Below the pieces are notes generated by a model. It was given only the letters and a program-made list of their open reading frames with translations, searched no databases and was not told the origin of the DNA. This document shows positions 50,127 through 60,398 of a stretch of 64,000 bases of DNA, piece by piece. Positions within the stretch are counted from its first letter, which is position 1; each line of letters begins with the position of its first letter. The translations under genes were made by a program, and so were the position numbers. Source of the DNA: Actinomycetota bacterium (GTDB lineage Bacteria > Actinomycetota > Acidimicrobiia > Acidimicrobiales > Aldehydirespiratoraceae); NCBI GenBank assembly GCA_029979265.1, contig JAPOHW010000012.1:42286-106285 (forward strand), written 5' to 3'.

Positions 50127-53100
50127 CTAGGCGTCGACGACGTCGACACCGAGGGCGCCGAGTGCATCGTTGAGCGCTGCGAGGTCACCGGCGATGAGTT
50201 CGTCGAGGACGGAGAGATGTGGATCCATCTCCCCGGAGAGCTTTTCGAACACGGCGTACGACTGTGCCGTGGGCTTCGCGTCGGCGCTGGCGACCACCGG
50301 GACGAGGTCGGCGAGCTTCTCCCACAGTTGTTCGCGGTAGTTGAGGCTGTCGCCCTCCGATGCCAGCTCGGGTTGCACGAGCTTTCGTTCGATCGCATCG
50401 ATCTTGTCGGAGAGTTCTCGGGCGCCGGAGGCAGCGTCGCCACCGCCGTCGATCTCGTCGAGTCGTCCGGCCCAGCCACCCAGCATCGTCTTGAGGGTGC
50501 GGCACCGGTTGATCGCAGTGGTCACCTCCGACAGCCGATCTCGGATCTGCATCTGAAGCGCGAACTGAGCCTCGAGATCTTCGATGCTGGTGTCGATGCG
50601 CGGGTCGAGCAGGAGCGTGAATGGCTGGGTCTGGGAGAAGTCGCCGATGTCGAGTCGGACCGAATAGTCACCGGGAAGGGTGAGCGGCCCGGCCGGCCGG
50701 CCGTGGAACTCGGTGTCGTTCATCTTCGGACCCTCGGGGTGACGCATGCTCCACCAGAATTCGTTCATCCCGGTGTCGGCTGTGCAGTAAAAGCCCTCAC
50801 GGTCCTCTTTTTCGGCCGGAATGTCGCTGTGGAACGAATCGATTTCGGTCCCGTCGGCATCGAGCACCGTGAGGCGAACGGTCTCCTCCGTGCCCTCCGG
50901 CACGAAATAGGTGAACCGAACGCCGTGGCGGAGATCGTCGCCGGCATCGAGCATCCGCTTCGTCTTGTGACCGGTGTCGTGTTCGTCGACGTAGAACGTG
51001 GCGTTCTGACCGATGGTGACGTGGTAGTTCTTGCCGCCCGGTCGACCCCAGAAGCCGGCGAATAGGTGCTCGGGGGAGCGGATCGTGTCGGCTGGCTTCA
51101 TGAGCGCCGGGGCCGCCGTGTCCGACAGATCTGCGGCCTGATGGACTTGAGACACATCGTCGAGGATCCAGAACGATCTGCCGTGCGTGGCGACGATCAT
51201 GTCGCCGTGCTTGAGCACGAGGTCGTAGACCGGGGTCACCGGCAGGTTCGACTGCAGCGGTTGCCAGTTGGCGCCGTCGTCGACCGACACGTGAAGGCCC
51301 ATCTCGGTGCCGACGTAGAGCGTCCCCTCCCGAGCGGGGTCCTCGCGAACAACGCGGCAGTATTCGCGTTCGGGGATGCCGTCGGTGATGAGGGTCCAGC
51401 TCTGTCCGAGATCGGACGTCTTGTAGACGTAGGGCGCGTAGTCACCCTCTTTGTGGCGGGCGACGGTCATGTAGACGGTGCCCTGGTTGTGGGGTGACTC
51501 TGCCAGCATCGTGACCTGGGAGTTGGCCGGCAGGCCGTCGGGGGTCACGTCCGTCCAGTTCTCGCCATCGTCGGTGGTGACGTGCACCAGTCCGTCATCG
51601 GAGCCCGTCATCATCACGCCTGGCTGATGGGCCGAAAGCATGAGCGAGAAGATGGTGGCGTACATCTCGGCACCGGCGGTATCCATCGTCAGCGGACCGG
51701 ACACACCCATCGTGTCCGGGTCGGCCCGAGTGAGGTCGGGGCTGATTGGCTCCCAGCTGTTGCCCTCATCGGTCGATCGGAACAACCGGTTGCCCGCTGC
51801 GTAGAGCGTGTTCGGGTCGTGCGGCGAGAACATGATCGGGTAGGTCCATTGGAAGCGAACCTCGGCGGTGTTGCCGTCGAGGTATCGCTCCGGCCACACG
51901 CTGACGAGCTGGATCTGTTTGCTGCGGTGGTCGTATCGCTGCAGCGCATCACCACCCCCCGGTGAGGAACCGATCGCGCCGACGTAGACGATGTTGGGAT
52001 CGCCCGGCTTGACCGCCACGTAGCCGGACTCGGCGGTTCCGGGTGGGTAGCAGTCGGCCCAGTTGATCGCGCCCTTCCCCGTGCGGCTGGGCACGGCGAT
52101 CGACGAATTGTCCTGCTGCGATCCGTAGACGAGGTACGGGTACTGGTCGTCGACGTCGACGTGATAGAGCTGCGCGGTGGGCTGGTTGTAGATCGACGAC
52201 CACGTCTTGGAGCCGTTGAGCGACACCCATGCCCCTCCGTCGTCACAGCCGATCATGCGGTCGGTGTCGTTCGGGTCGATCCACAGTTCGTGGTTGTCGC
52301 CGTGCGGGGTGCTCATCTCGGTGTAGTTGGCGCCACCGTCGATCGACTTCCATGCCTTCATGTTCATGACGAAGACGGTGTCGGGGTCGGTCGGGTGCGC
52401 GGTGACGTGCATGTAGTACCAGGGCCGCCAGCACAGGGCTGCCTTGCCGGAGACCTTCTCCCACGTGTCACCGAAATCGTCGGATCGGTACATGCCGCGC
52501 TTGCGGTACTCGGCCTCGATGAGCGCAAAGACGCGACCGTGCTGCGCGGGTGACGCAGCGACCCCGATCTTGCCGACCGTGCCCTCGGGCATCCCTTTGT
52601 TGAACGTCAGTTCGGTCCAGTTGTCGCCTCCGTCGGTCGATCGCCACAGGCCTGAACCCGGCCCGCCGGAGTTGATCGACCAGAAGTTGCGCCGTGCTTC
52701 CCAGGTCGTGGCGTAGAGGATGCGCGGGTTGTTGGGATCGATGGAGAGGTCGACCGCTCCGGCCGATTCGCTCACGTGCAGGACGAGATCCCAGTTGTCG
52801 CCTCCGTCGGTCGAGCGGTAAACCCCCCGCTCCGGGTTGTCCTTGGACATGTGGCCGAGTGCAGCGACGTAGACGGTGTCGGGGTCGTGAGGGTGGACGC
52901 GCACTGCGCCGATGTGGCGGGACTCGGGCAGACCGACATGGGTCCACGTGCGCCCCCGGTCGCGCGACCGGTACACGCCGTCACCATGACTGACGTCGAT
53001 ACGGATCGTGGCTTCGCCGGTTCCCGCATAGATGACGTTGTTATCCGACGGCGCGACGGCGAGCGCACCGATCGACCCGCTCGTGAGTTGACCGTCGGTG

Positions 53101-53276
53101 ATGCATTCCCAGTAGGTCCCTGCATCCTCGGTCTTCCAGACGCCACCTGCGCATGCCCCGAAGTAGAAGACGTTGCGATCGATCGGATCCGCAGCGACGG
53201 CAACCACCCGACCGCCGCGGGTCGGGCCGATGCAGCGGTACGTGACTTGGCCGAGAAATGACGGGTCGATGGGCAT
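50127..53276 (-). CDS. Large BNR-repeat (sortilin/VPS10-like beta-propeller) protein
   Basis: A 1049-residue protein. About a dozen Asp-box/BNR units (S/T-X-D-X-G-X-X-W, such as STDGGDNWD, STDGGDNWTE, SIDGGANYTE, STDEGNSWEP, TSDLGQSWTL and SVDDGANWQP) form one or two beta-propellers over about residues 20-720. The C-terminal third (about 760-1049) has an Ig-like strand region followed by a helical segment. There is no signal peptide: the protein begins MPIDPSFLGQVTYRCIGPTRGG, although this family is usually secreted. A strand-swapped BNR enzyme such as an exo-sialidase lacks support, as no catalytic triad is evident. It lies between a small membrane protein and TauE on the same strand. Confidence 0.88.
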   Translation of the reverse strand: MPIDPSFLGQVTYRCIGPTRGGRVVAVAADPIDRNVFYFGACAGGVWKTEDAGTYWECITDGQLTSGSIGALAVAPSDNNVIYAGTGEATIRIDVSHGDGVYRSRDRGRTWTHVGLPESRHIGAVRVHPHDPDTVYVAALGHMSKDNPERGVYRSTDGGDNWDLVLHVSESAGAVDLSIDPNNPRILYATTWEARRNFWSINSGGPGSGLWRSTDGGDNWTELTFNKGMPEGTVGKIGVAASPAQHGRVFALIEAEYRKRGMYRSDDFGDTWEKVSGKAALCWRPWYYMHVTAHPTDPDTVFVMNMKAWKSIDGGANYTEMSTPHGDNHELWIDPNDTDRMIGCDDGGAWVSLNGSKTWSSIYNQPTAQLYHVDVDDQYPYLVYGSQQDNSSIAVPSRTGKGAINWADCYPPGTAESGYVAVKPGDPNIVYVGAIGSSPGGGDALQRYDHRSKQIQLVSVWPERYLDGNTAEVRFQWTYPIMFSPHDPNTLYAAGNRLFRSTDEGNSWEPISPDLTRADPDTMGVSGPLTMDTAGAEMYATIFSLMLSAHQPGVMMTGSDDGLVHVTTDDGENWTDVTPDGLPANSQVTMLAESPHNQGTVYMTVARHKEGDYAPYVYKTSDLGQSWTLITDGIPEREYCRVVREDPAREGTLYVGTEMGLHVSVDDGANWQPLQSNLPVTPVYDLVLKHGDMIVATHGRSFWILDDVSQVHQAADLSDTAAPALMKPADTIRSPEHLFAGFWGRPGGKNYHVTIGQNATFYVDEHDTGHKTKRMLDAGDDLRHGVRFTYFVPEGTEETVRLTVLDADGTEIDSFHSDIPAEKEDREGFYCTADTGMNEFWWSMRHPEGPKMNDTEFHGRPAGPLTLPGDYSVRLDIGDFSQTQPFTLLLDPRIDTSIEDLEAQFALQMQIRDRLSEVTTAINRCRTLKTMLGGWAGRLDEIDGGGDAASGARELSDKIDAIERKLVQPELASEGDSLNYREQLWEKLADLVPVVASADAKPTAQSYAVFEKLSGEMDPHLSVLDELIAGDLAALNDALGALGVDVVDA

Positions 53277-53323
53277 TCGGGGTCTCCTTGTCGACAGGTT
53301 GGCAGACAGTACAGGCCAATGGG

Positions 53324-53644
53324 TCAGCGGTTGAAGTGCATGAAGAACGCCCGTCCAGAGGTGACGACGACATAGGCGAACACCACGGTTGCGATGAAGG
53401 GGATGTTGTCGTTGTATCGACAGAATTCGCTCGGATCCCGGGTGCAGCGAGTCTCGGTGACATCGGCGGTCAACGACAGACCGGCAACGGCGGCGAGCGA
53501 CACGACGAACCAGATCGCAATTCGCCGGAACTTCTTGTGTCCGACGTTGTAGCGGTACCTGACGTAGGCGGCTATGCCGAGGGCGATGACCATGACCCCG
53601 CCCGACCAGAGGACATGCTCAAGGAACTCTGCACGCGTGACCAC
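53324..53644 (-). CDS. Hypothetical membrane protein, three helices
   Basis: A 106-residue protein from GTG 53644. Hydrophobic segments at about 12-28 (VLWSGGVMVIALGIAAYV), about 42-58 (IAIWFVVSLAAVAGLSL) and about 80-98 (IPFIATVVFAYVVVTSG). A Cys pair lies in the loop (TRCTRDPSEFC). No family recognised. Upstream the ABC permease stop lies at 53688. Confidence 0.65.
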   Translation of the reverse strand: MVTRAEFLEHVLWSGGVMVIALGIAAYVRYRYNVGHKKFRRIAIWFVVSLAAVAGLSLTADVTETRCTRDPSEFCRYNDNIPFIATVVFAYVVVTSGRAFFMHFNR

Positions 53645-53687
53645 GACGTGACACTAGAGGTCGGCCACCGGCCTACCGACCCCGATC

Positions 53688-54482
53688 TCAGCTGAGGAGC
53701 AGCTTCTCGATTCGGCGGGCTGCGACGGTGGTGCCCGACACCCCCAAGACGACGAGGACTGCAGCGTGCGCGAGCAGCGACGCGTTCCAGACCCCGAGGT
53801 TGGCCGCCCGCACGAGTTCGACGCCGTGATAGAGCGGACTGAGGTTCACCACCCACGACCAGTCGCCGTACGCCGAGACCGGATAGAAGGTCGCCGAGAA
53901 CAGGAAGAGCGGAAGCGTGGCGGCCGGGACATATTCGAAGTCGGCCCAACTCCGCATGTAGGTCGTGGCCGCCATACCGAGCGAGGCGAAGGTGTAGCCG
54001 ATGAGGGCGGCGACCGGCACGGCCATCATGATCCAGGCAGACTCGACCATTCCCAACGCTGCCATGGTCACCAGGAAGGCGACGGCGTAGAGCATGCCGC
54101 GCAGGACGGCCCAGCCGATCTCACCGACGGCGACATCGGCGGCCGTGAGCGGCGTGGTCAGCAAGGCGTCGTAGAGCTTCGACGCCTTCCATTTGTGGAA
54201 GATGTTCATCGTCGAATCGAAGATGGCTCCGTTCATCGCCGCAGCAGCGAGCAGGCCCGGCGCGACGAACTCGTCGTAGGCGACCGAGCGGCCGGAGATG
54301 TCGACGTCGCCGACGAGTTCGCTGAGCCCGACGCGAATCGACAGCAGGAACAGCATCGGTTCGAACAGCCCACTGAGGATGATGATCCAGTTGTGGCGGT
54401 ACACCATGGCACTGCGTTCGATCAGACGCTGGGGACGCCGAACGTCACGCCAGACGGCAGCTGTGGTGGTGACGAGGCTCAT
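53688..54482 (-). CDS. ABC-2 type permease (second)
   Basis: A 264-residue ABC-2 permease. The start is ATG 54482 (MSLVTTTAAVWRDVRRPQRL). Hydrophobic segments with the DrrB/NodJ-type pattern: NWIIILSGLFEPMLFLLSIR, FVAPGLLAAAAMNGAIFD and GYTFASLGMAATTYMRSWAD. LPLFLFSATFYPVSAYGDWSW is typical. It acts with the partner permease and ATPase as an exporter. Confidence 0.93.
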   Translation of the reverse strand: MSLVTTTAAVWRDVRRPQRLIERSAMVYRHNWIIILSGLFEPMLFLLSIRVGLSELVGDVDISGRSVAYDEFVAPGLLAAAAMNGAIFDSTMNIFHKWKASKLYDALLTTPLTAADVAVGEIGWAVLRGMLYAVAFLVTMAALGMVESAWIMMAVPVAALIGYTFASLGMAATTYMRSWADFEYVPAATLPLFLFSATFYPVSAYGDWSWVVNLSPLYHGVELVRAANLGVWNASLLAHAAVLVVLGVSGTTVAARRIEKLLLS

Positions 54483-54510
54483 GGGCACCGTCTCATTGCG
54501 TGCATGAGGC

Positions 54511-55293
54511 TCATGGGCGTAGCCGCCGATCGAACACGATCGTGCAGGCGATCCAGCCGGCTGCGATGTAGAGCCCGAGAACGCCGACATGGCCGAGGGC
54601 AGAGCCGACGTCGAGCCCACCGAGCACGAGCCCGCGGCAAAGCTCGATTGCGTGCCACAGCGGTGTGAACCAGGCGACGGTCTCGAGCGCACGAGGCAGT
54701 TGCTCCACGGGATAGAAGGCACCGCCGAACAAAAACATCGGCATGACGACGAATCGGAGGATCGCCGGGAAGGTGTTGTCGACGTCGCGCGATCCGGTCC
54801 ACGCCGCGATCGGCATTGCGAACGCAAGCCCGCACAGCACCGCCGCCGGGACGGCCCCGATGAGCCCGAGCGATCGAGTGCTGGGGAAGAGGGCCAAGAC
54901 GCACGCAACGCCGCTCGAGGTGATGAGGGCCCGACCTCCGAACGTGAGCAGGAAGGCGGTTGCGAGGTCGCGGGGTTCCAGTGGTGTGCCGATCATCCCT
55001 CGGAACGCATTCGACCAACGGAAGCCGTCCATCGTCGGCCAGAGGGCCTCCTGGCTGGTGTTGAACATCGTTGTCGTGGCCAGGAGGGCGGTTGCGTAGA
55101 AGGCGAAGTACGACACGTCGCCGAGGATCTCGGCCCGACCACCGCCGTCGTCGACGAGAGAACCGACGCCGACCCCCACGCCGACGAGGTAGAGGAAGGG
55201 TTGGACGAATGCGCCGATGACGTTCTCGCGCCAGATCCGGCGATAGAGCAGCAATTCTCGCTCGGCGATGCGGATGGCGGCAGGCGTAGCCAT
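54511..55293 (-). CDS. ABC-2 type permease (first)
   Basis: A 260-residue ABC-2 permease following the ATPase gene by 3 nt. Hydrophobic segments IGAFVQPFLYLVGVGVGVGSLV, VLCGLAFAMPIAAW and FVVMPMFLFGGAFYPVEQLP are typical. The two permeases are divergent from each other, so a heterodimeric channel is likely. Confidence 0.93.
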   Translation of the reverse strand: MATPAAIRIAERELLLYRRIWRENVIGAFVQPFLYLVGVGVGVGSLVDDGGGRAEILGDVSYFAFYATALLATTTMFNTSQEALWPTMDGFRWSNAFRGMIGTPLEPRDLATAFLLTFGGRALITSSGVACVLALFPSTRSLGLIGAVPAAVLCGLAFAMPIAAWTGSRDVDNTFPAILRFVVMPMFLFGGAFYPVEQLPRALETVAWFTPLWHAIELCRGLVLGGLDVGSALGHVGVLGLYIAAGWIACTIVFDRRLRP

Positions 55294-55296
55294 GGG

Positions 55297-56223
55297 TCAG
55301 TCCACCAGCGTCCGGCCGGTGAGACGCAAGAAAACGTCTTCGAGGCTGCTGCGCCGAACGAGCGCGCTGTCCGGGACGATGTTGCGGTTGCGCAAAGTCG
55401 CCAATGAACCCTCACCGTCGGCGGTGTAGACGAGCAGGCGGTCGGGGAGTTCCTCGACCCGCTCGCCAACTGCGGCTGCATCGGCAACGTGGTCGGCGTT
55501 GCGGCCGCGGCCGAACCGAAGCTCGAGCACCTCACGGGTGGCGTAGGTGGTGATGAGCGATTGTGGGCTGCCCTCGGCCACGATGTGGCCGCCATCCATG
55601 ACGACGAGTCGGTCGCACAGTTGCTCGGCCTCGTCCATGTAGTGGGTGGTGAGTACGAGCGTTCGACCTTGTTCTTTCAGCTGGTAGAGCCGATCCCACA
55701 GGACGTGACGGGCCTGCGGGTCGAGGCCGGTGGTCGGTTCGTCGAGGATCAACACGTCAGGGTCGTTGATGAGCGACCGCGCAATCGACACCCGACGCTT
55801 CTGTCCACCCGACAGTGGCTCGACCTTGGAGTCGGATCGCTCTCGGAGTTGGACGAACTCGAGCAGATCGGCCGCCCGGGCGCGTGCCTCGCTGCGGTCG
55901 ATGTCGAAGTATCGGGCGTAGATGAGGAGGTTCTCGGCAACGGTCAACTCGTTGTCGAGTTGATCCATCTGCGGTACTACGCCGAGTCGAGCCCGGATGT
56001 CCCTCCCGTCACGGCGTGGATCGAGCCCGAACAGGTGGAGATCGCCCGCCGTCGGGGGAGAGACACAGCCGATCATCCGCATCGTCGAGGTCTTCCCGGC
56101 GCCGTTGGGGCCGAGAAAGCCGAACGCTTCGCCAGGGGTCACGGTGAAATCAACACCGCCGACGGCAACGAGGTCACCGAAGCGCTTGACGAGGCCCTTC
56201 GCCGCAATGACGCCTTCGTGCAT
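55297..56223 (-). CDS. ABC transporter ATPase (DrrA/NodI-type)
   Basis: A 308-residue ATPase. Walker A GPNGAGKT (38-45), signature LSGGQKRRVSIARSL, Walker B LILDEPTTGLDPQAR. The C-terminal extension ELRFGRGRNADHV is typical of the DrrA daunorubicin-resistance type. Substrate of the exporter unknown. It starts a leftward operon with two permeases, and the membrane, BNR and TauE genes lie further along in the same direction. The 122 nt between this start and oppD (56224-56345) form a divergent promoter region. Confidence 0.96.
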   Translation of the reverse strand: MHEGVIAAKGLVKRFGDLVAVGGVDFTVTPGEAFGFLGPNGAGKTSTMRMIGCVSPPTAGDLHLFGLDPRRDGRDIRARLGVVPQMDQLDNELTVAENLLIYARYFDIDRSEARARAADLLEFVQLRERSDSKVEPLSGGQKRRVSIARSLINDPDVLILDEPTTGLDPQARHVLWDRLYQLKEQGRTLVLTTHYMDEAEQLCDRLVVMDGGHIVAEGSPQSLITTYATREVLELRFGRGRNADHVADAAAVGERVEELPDRLLVYTADGEGSLATLRNRNIVPDSALVRRSSLEDVFLRLTGRTLVD

Positions 56224-56345
56224 TCAGATGACCGTAATCAACATCGTTCGAAGGTTGCTATTGGGGGCCGACTCGTGGTCAACTCTTGGCCTTCCGCGCT
56301 ACTGTGCGCGGGTTCTGGGTGACCGTTGCACTGGAGGAGAGCCCG

Positions 56346-57344
56346 TTGAGCGCTGAAGCAGTTCTCGATGTCTCGGGACTCACCACCCGTTTCAGCACGC
56401 CTGATGGGGTGGTTCACGCGGTCAACGACGTCAGTTTCGAACTGCGCGCCGGAGAGTTCCTCGGGGTCGTGGGCGAGAGTGGGTCGGGCAAGAGCGTCAC
56501 GATGATGTCGTTGCTCAAGCTGATCCCGATGCCGCCCGGTCACATCGACGCAGGTGTTGCCGATTTCGGTGGAGACGACCTTCTGTCGATCGACGCCGCC
56601 GCCTTGCGGACGATTCGCGGAGGGCAGATCGGGTTCATCTTTCAAGATCCGATGACGTCGCTGAATCCGGTGCTCACGATCGGGAAACAGCTGTGTGAGC
56701 CGGTCATGTTGCACACGGGTGCCGATCGCAAGGCTGCCAAGGCCCGAGCGATCGAGCTGCTCGACCTTGTCGGTATCCCCGACGCGGCCCAACGGTTCAA
56801 GAATTATCCACACGAACTGTCCGGAGGTATGCGGCAGCGAGTCATGATCGCCATGGCACTCGCCTGTGAACCAAAGGTCATCATCGCCGACGAGCCGACG
56901 ACGGCACTCGATGTAACGATCCAGGCCCAGATCATCGATTTGGTCAAGGACCTTCGGGAGAAGCTCAACACGGCGGTGATCTGGATCACCCATGATCTCG
57001 GTGTTGTCGCCGGCCTCGCCGATCGGGTGATCGTGATGTACGGCGGCCGGATCGTCGAGCAGTCGCCGGTCGCCGAGCTCTACGCCCGTCCGGAACACCC
57101 CTACACCCAGGGTCTGCTCAACTCCGTGCCACGAATCGACCAGAAGGGTGGCGAACTCACCTCGATTCCGGGCCAGCCGCCGTCATTGTTGGCCGAGCCG
57201 ACGGGTTGCTCGTTTGCACCGCGCTGTCCCCATGCCTTCGATCGATGCCTGACCGAGATCCCTCAGCTTGCTGCGATCGACGCCGCAGGTGAGCACCTCT
57301 CGGCCTGTTTCTGGGACACGGTGGAAGGGAGGGAGCGGACGTGA
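56346..57344 (+). CDS. oppD: Oligopeptide/dipeptide ABC transporter ATPase OppD, TTG start
   Basis: A 332-residue OppD-type ATPase. The start is taken as TTG 56346, because GGAGGAGA ends five bases before it; GTG 56319 is the alternative. Walker A GESGSGKS (43-50), signature [16 protein letters not shown], Walker [15 protein letters not shown]-terminal [14 protein letters not shown], the OppD/F Cys motif, is present and may bind a Fe-S cluster. It pairs with OppF and powers import through the OppB/OppC channel. Confidence 0.93.
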   Translation: MSAEAVLDVSGLTTRFSTPDGVVHAVNDVSFELRAGEFLGVVGESGSGKSVTMMSLLKLIPMPPGHIDAGVADFGGDDLLSIDAAALRTIRGGQIGFIFQDPMTSLNPVLTIGKQLCEPVMLHTGADRKAAKARAIELLDLVGIPDAAQRFKNYPHELSGGMRQRVMIAMALACEPKVIIADEPTTALDVTIQAQIIDLVKDLREKLNTAVIWITHDLGVVAGLADRVIVMYGGRIVEQSPVAELYARPEHPYTQGLLNSVPRIDQKGGELTSIPGQPPSLLAEPTGCSFAPRCPHAFDRCLTEIPQLAAIDAAGEHLSACFWDTVEGRERT

Positions 57345-58360
57345 CGGAAACGATGAACGCCCCGACGCCGGCCCCTGACGGTGCGTCGACGGGTGCCCCG
57401 ATTCTCGAGGTCACCGACCTCAAGAAGCACTTTCCCATCATGAAGGGCCTCGTTCGTCGCAAAGTGGGCGACGTCCGTGCGGTCGACGGCATCTCGTTTC
57501 AGATCCGGAAGGGCGAGACGCTGGGCCTCGTCGGTGAGTCGGGTTGTGGCAAGTCGACGACCGGCCGGGTCATTCTGCAGCTCGACCGCGCCACGGAGGG
57601 GTCGGTCAAGTACGAGGGTGAAGAGCTCGTGGGGAAGAGCACGAGCCAGATGCGTGGTCTTCGTCCCAACATGCAGATGGTCTTTCAGGATCCGCACGCC
57701 TCGCTGAATCCGCGGATGACGGTGGCATCGATCATCGAGGAGCCGCTGATCGAGCACCGCTTCGGTGACCGGGCCGAGCGTCTCGCCTGGATCGAGGAAC
57801 TGCTCGGACTGGTCGGTCTGTCGCCCACCCACGCCAACCGATACCCGCACGAATTCTCCGGTGGCCAACGCCAGCGCATCGGCATCGCTCGGGCCATTGC
57901 GCTGAACCCGGATTTCGTGGTGTGCGACGAGCCGATTGCCGCGCTCGACGTCTCGATCCAAGCCCAGGTGGTCAACCTGCTCGAGCGGCTCCAAGACGAG
58001 CTCAGCCTGACCTATCTCTTCATCTCCCACGATCTTTCGATGGTCCGGCATCTTGCAGACCGTGTTGCGGTCATGTACCTCGGCCGTATGGTCGAGCTCG
58101 CACCGGTCGATGCGCTGTACGAGTCGCCACAGCACCCGTACACCCAGGCGCTCCACTCGGCTGTGCCGGTGCCGAACCCGATTGTCGAATTCGGTCGCGA
58201 GCGCATCATTCTCAAGGGTGACATCCCGAGTCCGGCCAACCCACCGTCGGGTTGTTCGTTCCACACCCGCTGTCCGATTGCCACCGCGGAGTGCGCCGAG
58301 CGCGTGCCGGAGTGGCGTGAGACCAACCCGGGGCATTGGGTTGCGTGTCACCTTGTGTGA
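57341..58360 (+). CDS. oppF: Oligopeptide/dipeptide ABC transporter ATPase OppF
   Basis: A 339-residue OppF-type ATPase, starting GTG 57341 in a 4-nt overlap with opp[26 protein letters not shown] is typical of OppF, followed by Walker A GESGCGKS (65-72), [16 protein letters not shown] and [10 protein letters not shown]. The [16 protein letters not shown] end and the CSFHTRCP motif are conserved. Confidence 0.96.
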   Translation: MTETMNAPTPAPDGASTGAPILEVTDLKKHFPIMKGLVRRKVGDVRAVDGISFQIRKGETLGLVGESGCGKSTTGRVILQLDRATEGSVKYEGEELVGKSTSQMRGLRPNMQMVFQDPHASLNPRMTVASIIEEPLIEHRFGDRAERLAWIEELLGLVGLSPTHANRYPHEFSGGQRQRIGIARAIALNPDFVVCDEPIAALDVSIQAQVVNLLERLQDELSLTYLFISHDLSMVRHLADRVAVMYLGRMVELAPVDALYESPQHPYTQALHSAVPVPNPIVEFGRERIILKGDIPSPANPPSGCSFHTRCPIATAECAERVPEWRETNPGHWVACHLV

Positions 58361-58468
58361 GTTCTCTACCCGTTCTCGGGGCTGCTATTGGGCCGATGGT
58401 CCGCTAGCGTCTGCTCCTACCTTCGCGGCTCGTCCGGGCCTCGATACCAACACCCACTGGAGGGATTT

Positions 58469-60310
58469 ATGAGTTGGAAGCGACTCATCGCTCTGTTTGC
58501 AGTACTGGCCTTGCTTGCTGGTGCATGTGGAGACGATGACGACGGCGCTACCGACGGTGACACCACCGCCGATGACAGCGCAGATGACAGCGCCGATGAC
58601 GGCGGCGACGACGACACGGGTGACGGCGCGCAAGACGCCGACAACGAAGGTGCCGACGACAGCGACGCCCCGGAGGGCACAGTTGCCGGCTCGGGCGGCG
58701 AGCTCGTGCTGCTGCAGTGGCAGGCGCCGTCCCAGGCAAACCCGCTTCTGTCAGGTGGCACCAAGGACCTGCTTGCCGGCTCGCTCGTGCTTGAGCCGTT
58801 GGCCGAGGTTGGCCCCGACGGTGCGCTCGTACCAGCACTTGCCGCCGAGATCCCCACTGCGGGCAATGGCGGCCTGAGCGCCGACGGCCTGTCGATCACC
58901 TGGACGTTGCGTGACGACGTCCTGTGGTCCGACGGCACGCCGTTCACCGCCGCCGACGTGGTCTTCACCTACGAATACTGCGCCGACGAAGCCACCGGTT
59001 GTTCTTCTGACACAATCCTCGAAATCGCGTCGGTTGTTGCCAATGACGACTACAGCGTCACGGTGACGTTCAATGAAGCGCTGCCGTACCCGTACAAGTT
59101 CGGCGTCGGCTACACCGGTCCGATCATCCAGAAGGCACAGATGGAGCCCTGCAAGGGCGCAGCCGCCACGGGCTGCTCTGAGCAGAACTTCTCACCGGTC
59201 GGTACCGGTCCGTATGTCGTCACTGAACTTCGCCCGGAGGACACGGTCACGTACGCCATGAATGAGTACTACCGCGGTATCCCCGATGGGAAGCCCTTCT
59301 TCGGAACCGTGGTCATCAAGGGTGGCGGCGATGCTGAGTCGGCCGCTCGTTCGGTGCTCGAGGTCGACGAGGCCGACTACGCATGGAACCTTCAGGTGGC
59401 GCCGGAGATCCTCGCCCCGATGGAAGCCGCTGGGTTCGGCCGTCTTGCGTCCGGCTTCACCGCCAACGTCGAGCACATCAACCTGAACCAGACCGATCCG
59501 TACGCGGATCCACGCTCCGAGGGCACTCCGCACCCGCTGTTCGTCGACAACCCCGACCTGCATCGAGCGCTCTCGATTGCGATCAACCGTCAGGCGCTTG
59601 TTGACGTCGGCTACGGCCCTGCGGGTCGCCCGACTTGCAACATCTGGCCGGTCGGCGCTGAGAGCAGCACCAACAACGACTTCTGCCTGACGCAGGACAC
59701 CGCTGGCGCGAACGCGTTGCTTGATGGCCTGGGTTACCTCGACACCGACGGTGACGGTATCCGTGAGGCTCCCGGCTTTGGTCCGCTCGAGTTCGACTAC
59801 ATCACGTCGACGAACGGCGTGCGTCAGTCGAATCAGGAGCTCATCGCAGCCGACTGGGCAGCCATCGGTGTGAAGGCGAACATGTTGAACGCCGACGCCA
59901 GCCTGTTCTTCGACGGCACGTGCGCAAGTGATGACTGCATCTGGAAGTTCTACTACCCGATGGAGATGTTCACGAACGGTGCGTCCACCCCGTATGCCGC
60001 TGCGTACCTGGCCGGCTGGACCTCTGAGGAGATTCCGACGGCGGAGAAGGCATGGGGCGGTAGCAACATGCCGCGTCATAACAACCCGACGTATGACGCG
60101 CTGAGCGTTGAGTCCAAGTCGCTTGCTCTCGATGATCCTCGGTACACCGAGGTCATCATTGAGATGAATGACATCGTCTCGAATGCTGCCGTCATCCCGC
60201 TGATTCACCGTGCGAGCGCCTCTGCCTGGGGCCTCGACATCAAGGGAACCGGCGATCTGAACGCCTGGGACAGCGAGTACTGGAACATCGAGGATTGGTA
60301 CCGCGGCTGA
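58469..60310 (+). CDS. oppA: Oligopeptide-binding lipoprotein OppA (SBP family 5)
   Basis: A 613-residue solute-binding lipoprotein from ATG 58469 (AGGGAT upstream). Lipobox LLAGAC (Cys20). A strikingly acidic Asp/Gly/Ala linker (about 21-75) separates it from the binding domain. SBP_5 landmarks: DGLSITWTLRDDVLWSDGTPFTAADVVFTYEY, SPVGTGPYVV and NPDLHRALSIAINRQALVDVG. It captures peptides or other ligands for the OppBC/DF importer. Between oppF and oppA there are 108 nt that could carry an extra promoter; a hairpin follows the gene. Confidence 0.95.
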   Translation: MSWKRLIALFAVLALLAGACGDDDDGATDGDTTADDSADDSADDGGDDDTGDGAQDADNEGADDSDAPEGTVAGSGGELVLLQWQAPSQANPLLSGGTKDLLAGSLVLEPLAEVGPDGALVPALAAEIPTAGNGGLSADGLSITWTLRDDVLWSDGTPFTAADVVFTYEYCADEATGCSSDTILEIASVVANDDYSVTVTFNEALPYPYKFGVGYTGPIIQKAQMEPCKGAAATGCSEQNFSPVGTGPYVVTELRPEDTVTYAMNEYYRGIPDGKPFFGTVVIKGGGDAESAARSVLEVDEADYAWNLQVAPEILAPMEAAGFGRLASGFTANVEHINLNQTDPYADPRSEGTPHPLFVDNPDLHRALSIAINRQALVDVGYGPAGRPTCNIWPVGAESSTNNDFCLTQDTAGANALLDGLGYLDTDGDGIREAPGFGPLEFDYITSTNGVRQSNQELIAADWAAIGVKANMLNADASLFFDGTCASDDCIWKFYYPMEMFTNGASTPYAAAYLAGWTSEEIPTAEKAWGGSNMPRHNNPTYDALSVESKSLALDDPRYTEVIIEMNDIVSNAAVIPLIHRASASAWGLDIKGTGDLNAWDSEYWNIEDWYRG

Positions 60311-60330
60311 TCCTGAGATGAGTTGATGTC

Positions 60331-60356
60331 GGGCGGGGGCCTTCGGGCCCCCGCCC
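60331..60356 (+). terminator. UUCG hairpin between oppA and oppB
   Basis: A perfect 11-bp stem GGGCGGGGGCC/GGCCCCCGCCC closed by a TTCG tetraloop, 20 nt after the oppA stop. No U-run follows. It could stop part of the transcription or protect the oppA mRNA, so that the binding protein is made in excess over the permeases, as commonly seen in binding-protein operons. Confidence 0.7.
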
Positions 60357-60398
60357 GAGTCGGCTCTGCGGTGAACCTGGGAGAAGGCTTCTCACCCG

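Noticed and set aside
49638..51065. 475-residue rightward open frame
   Set aside because: It is antisense to the TauE and BNR genes; Gly/Arg/Val-rich with no motif.
58540..58690. Repeat-like gat-gac-agc tract suspected as a CRISPR or satellite
   Set aside because: The units are coding for the acidic linker of OppA, vary in length and have no spacer structure.
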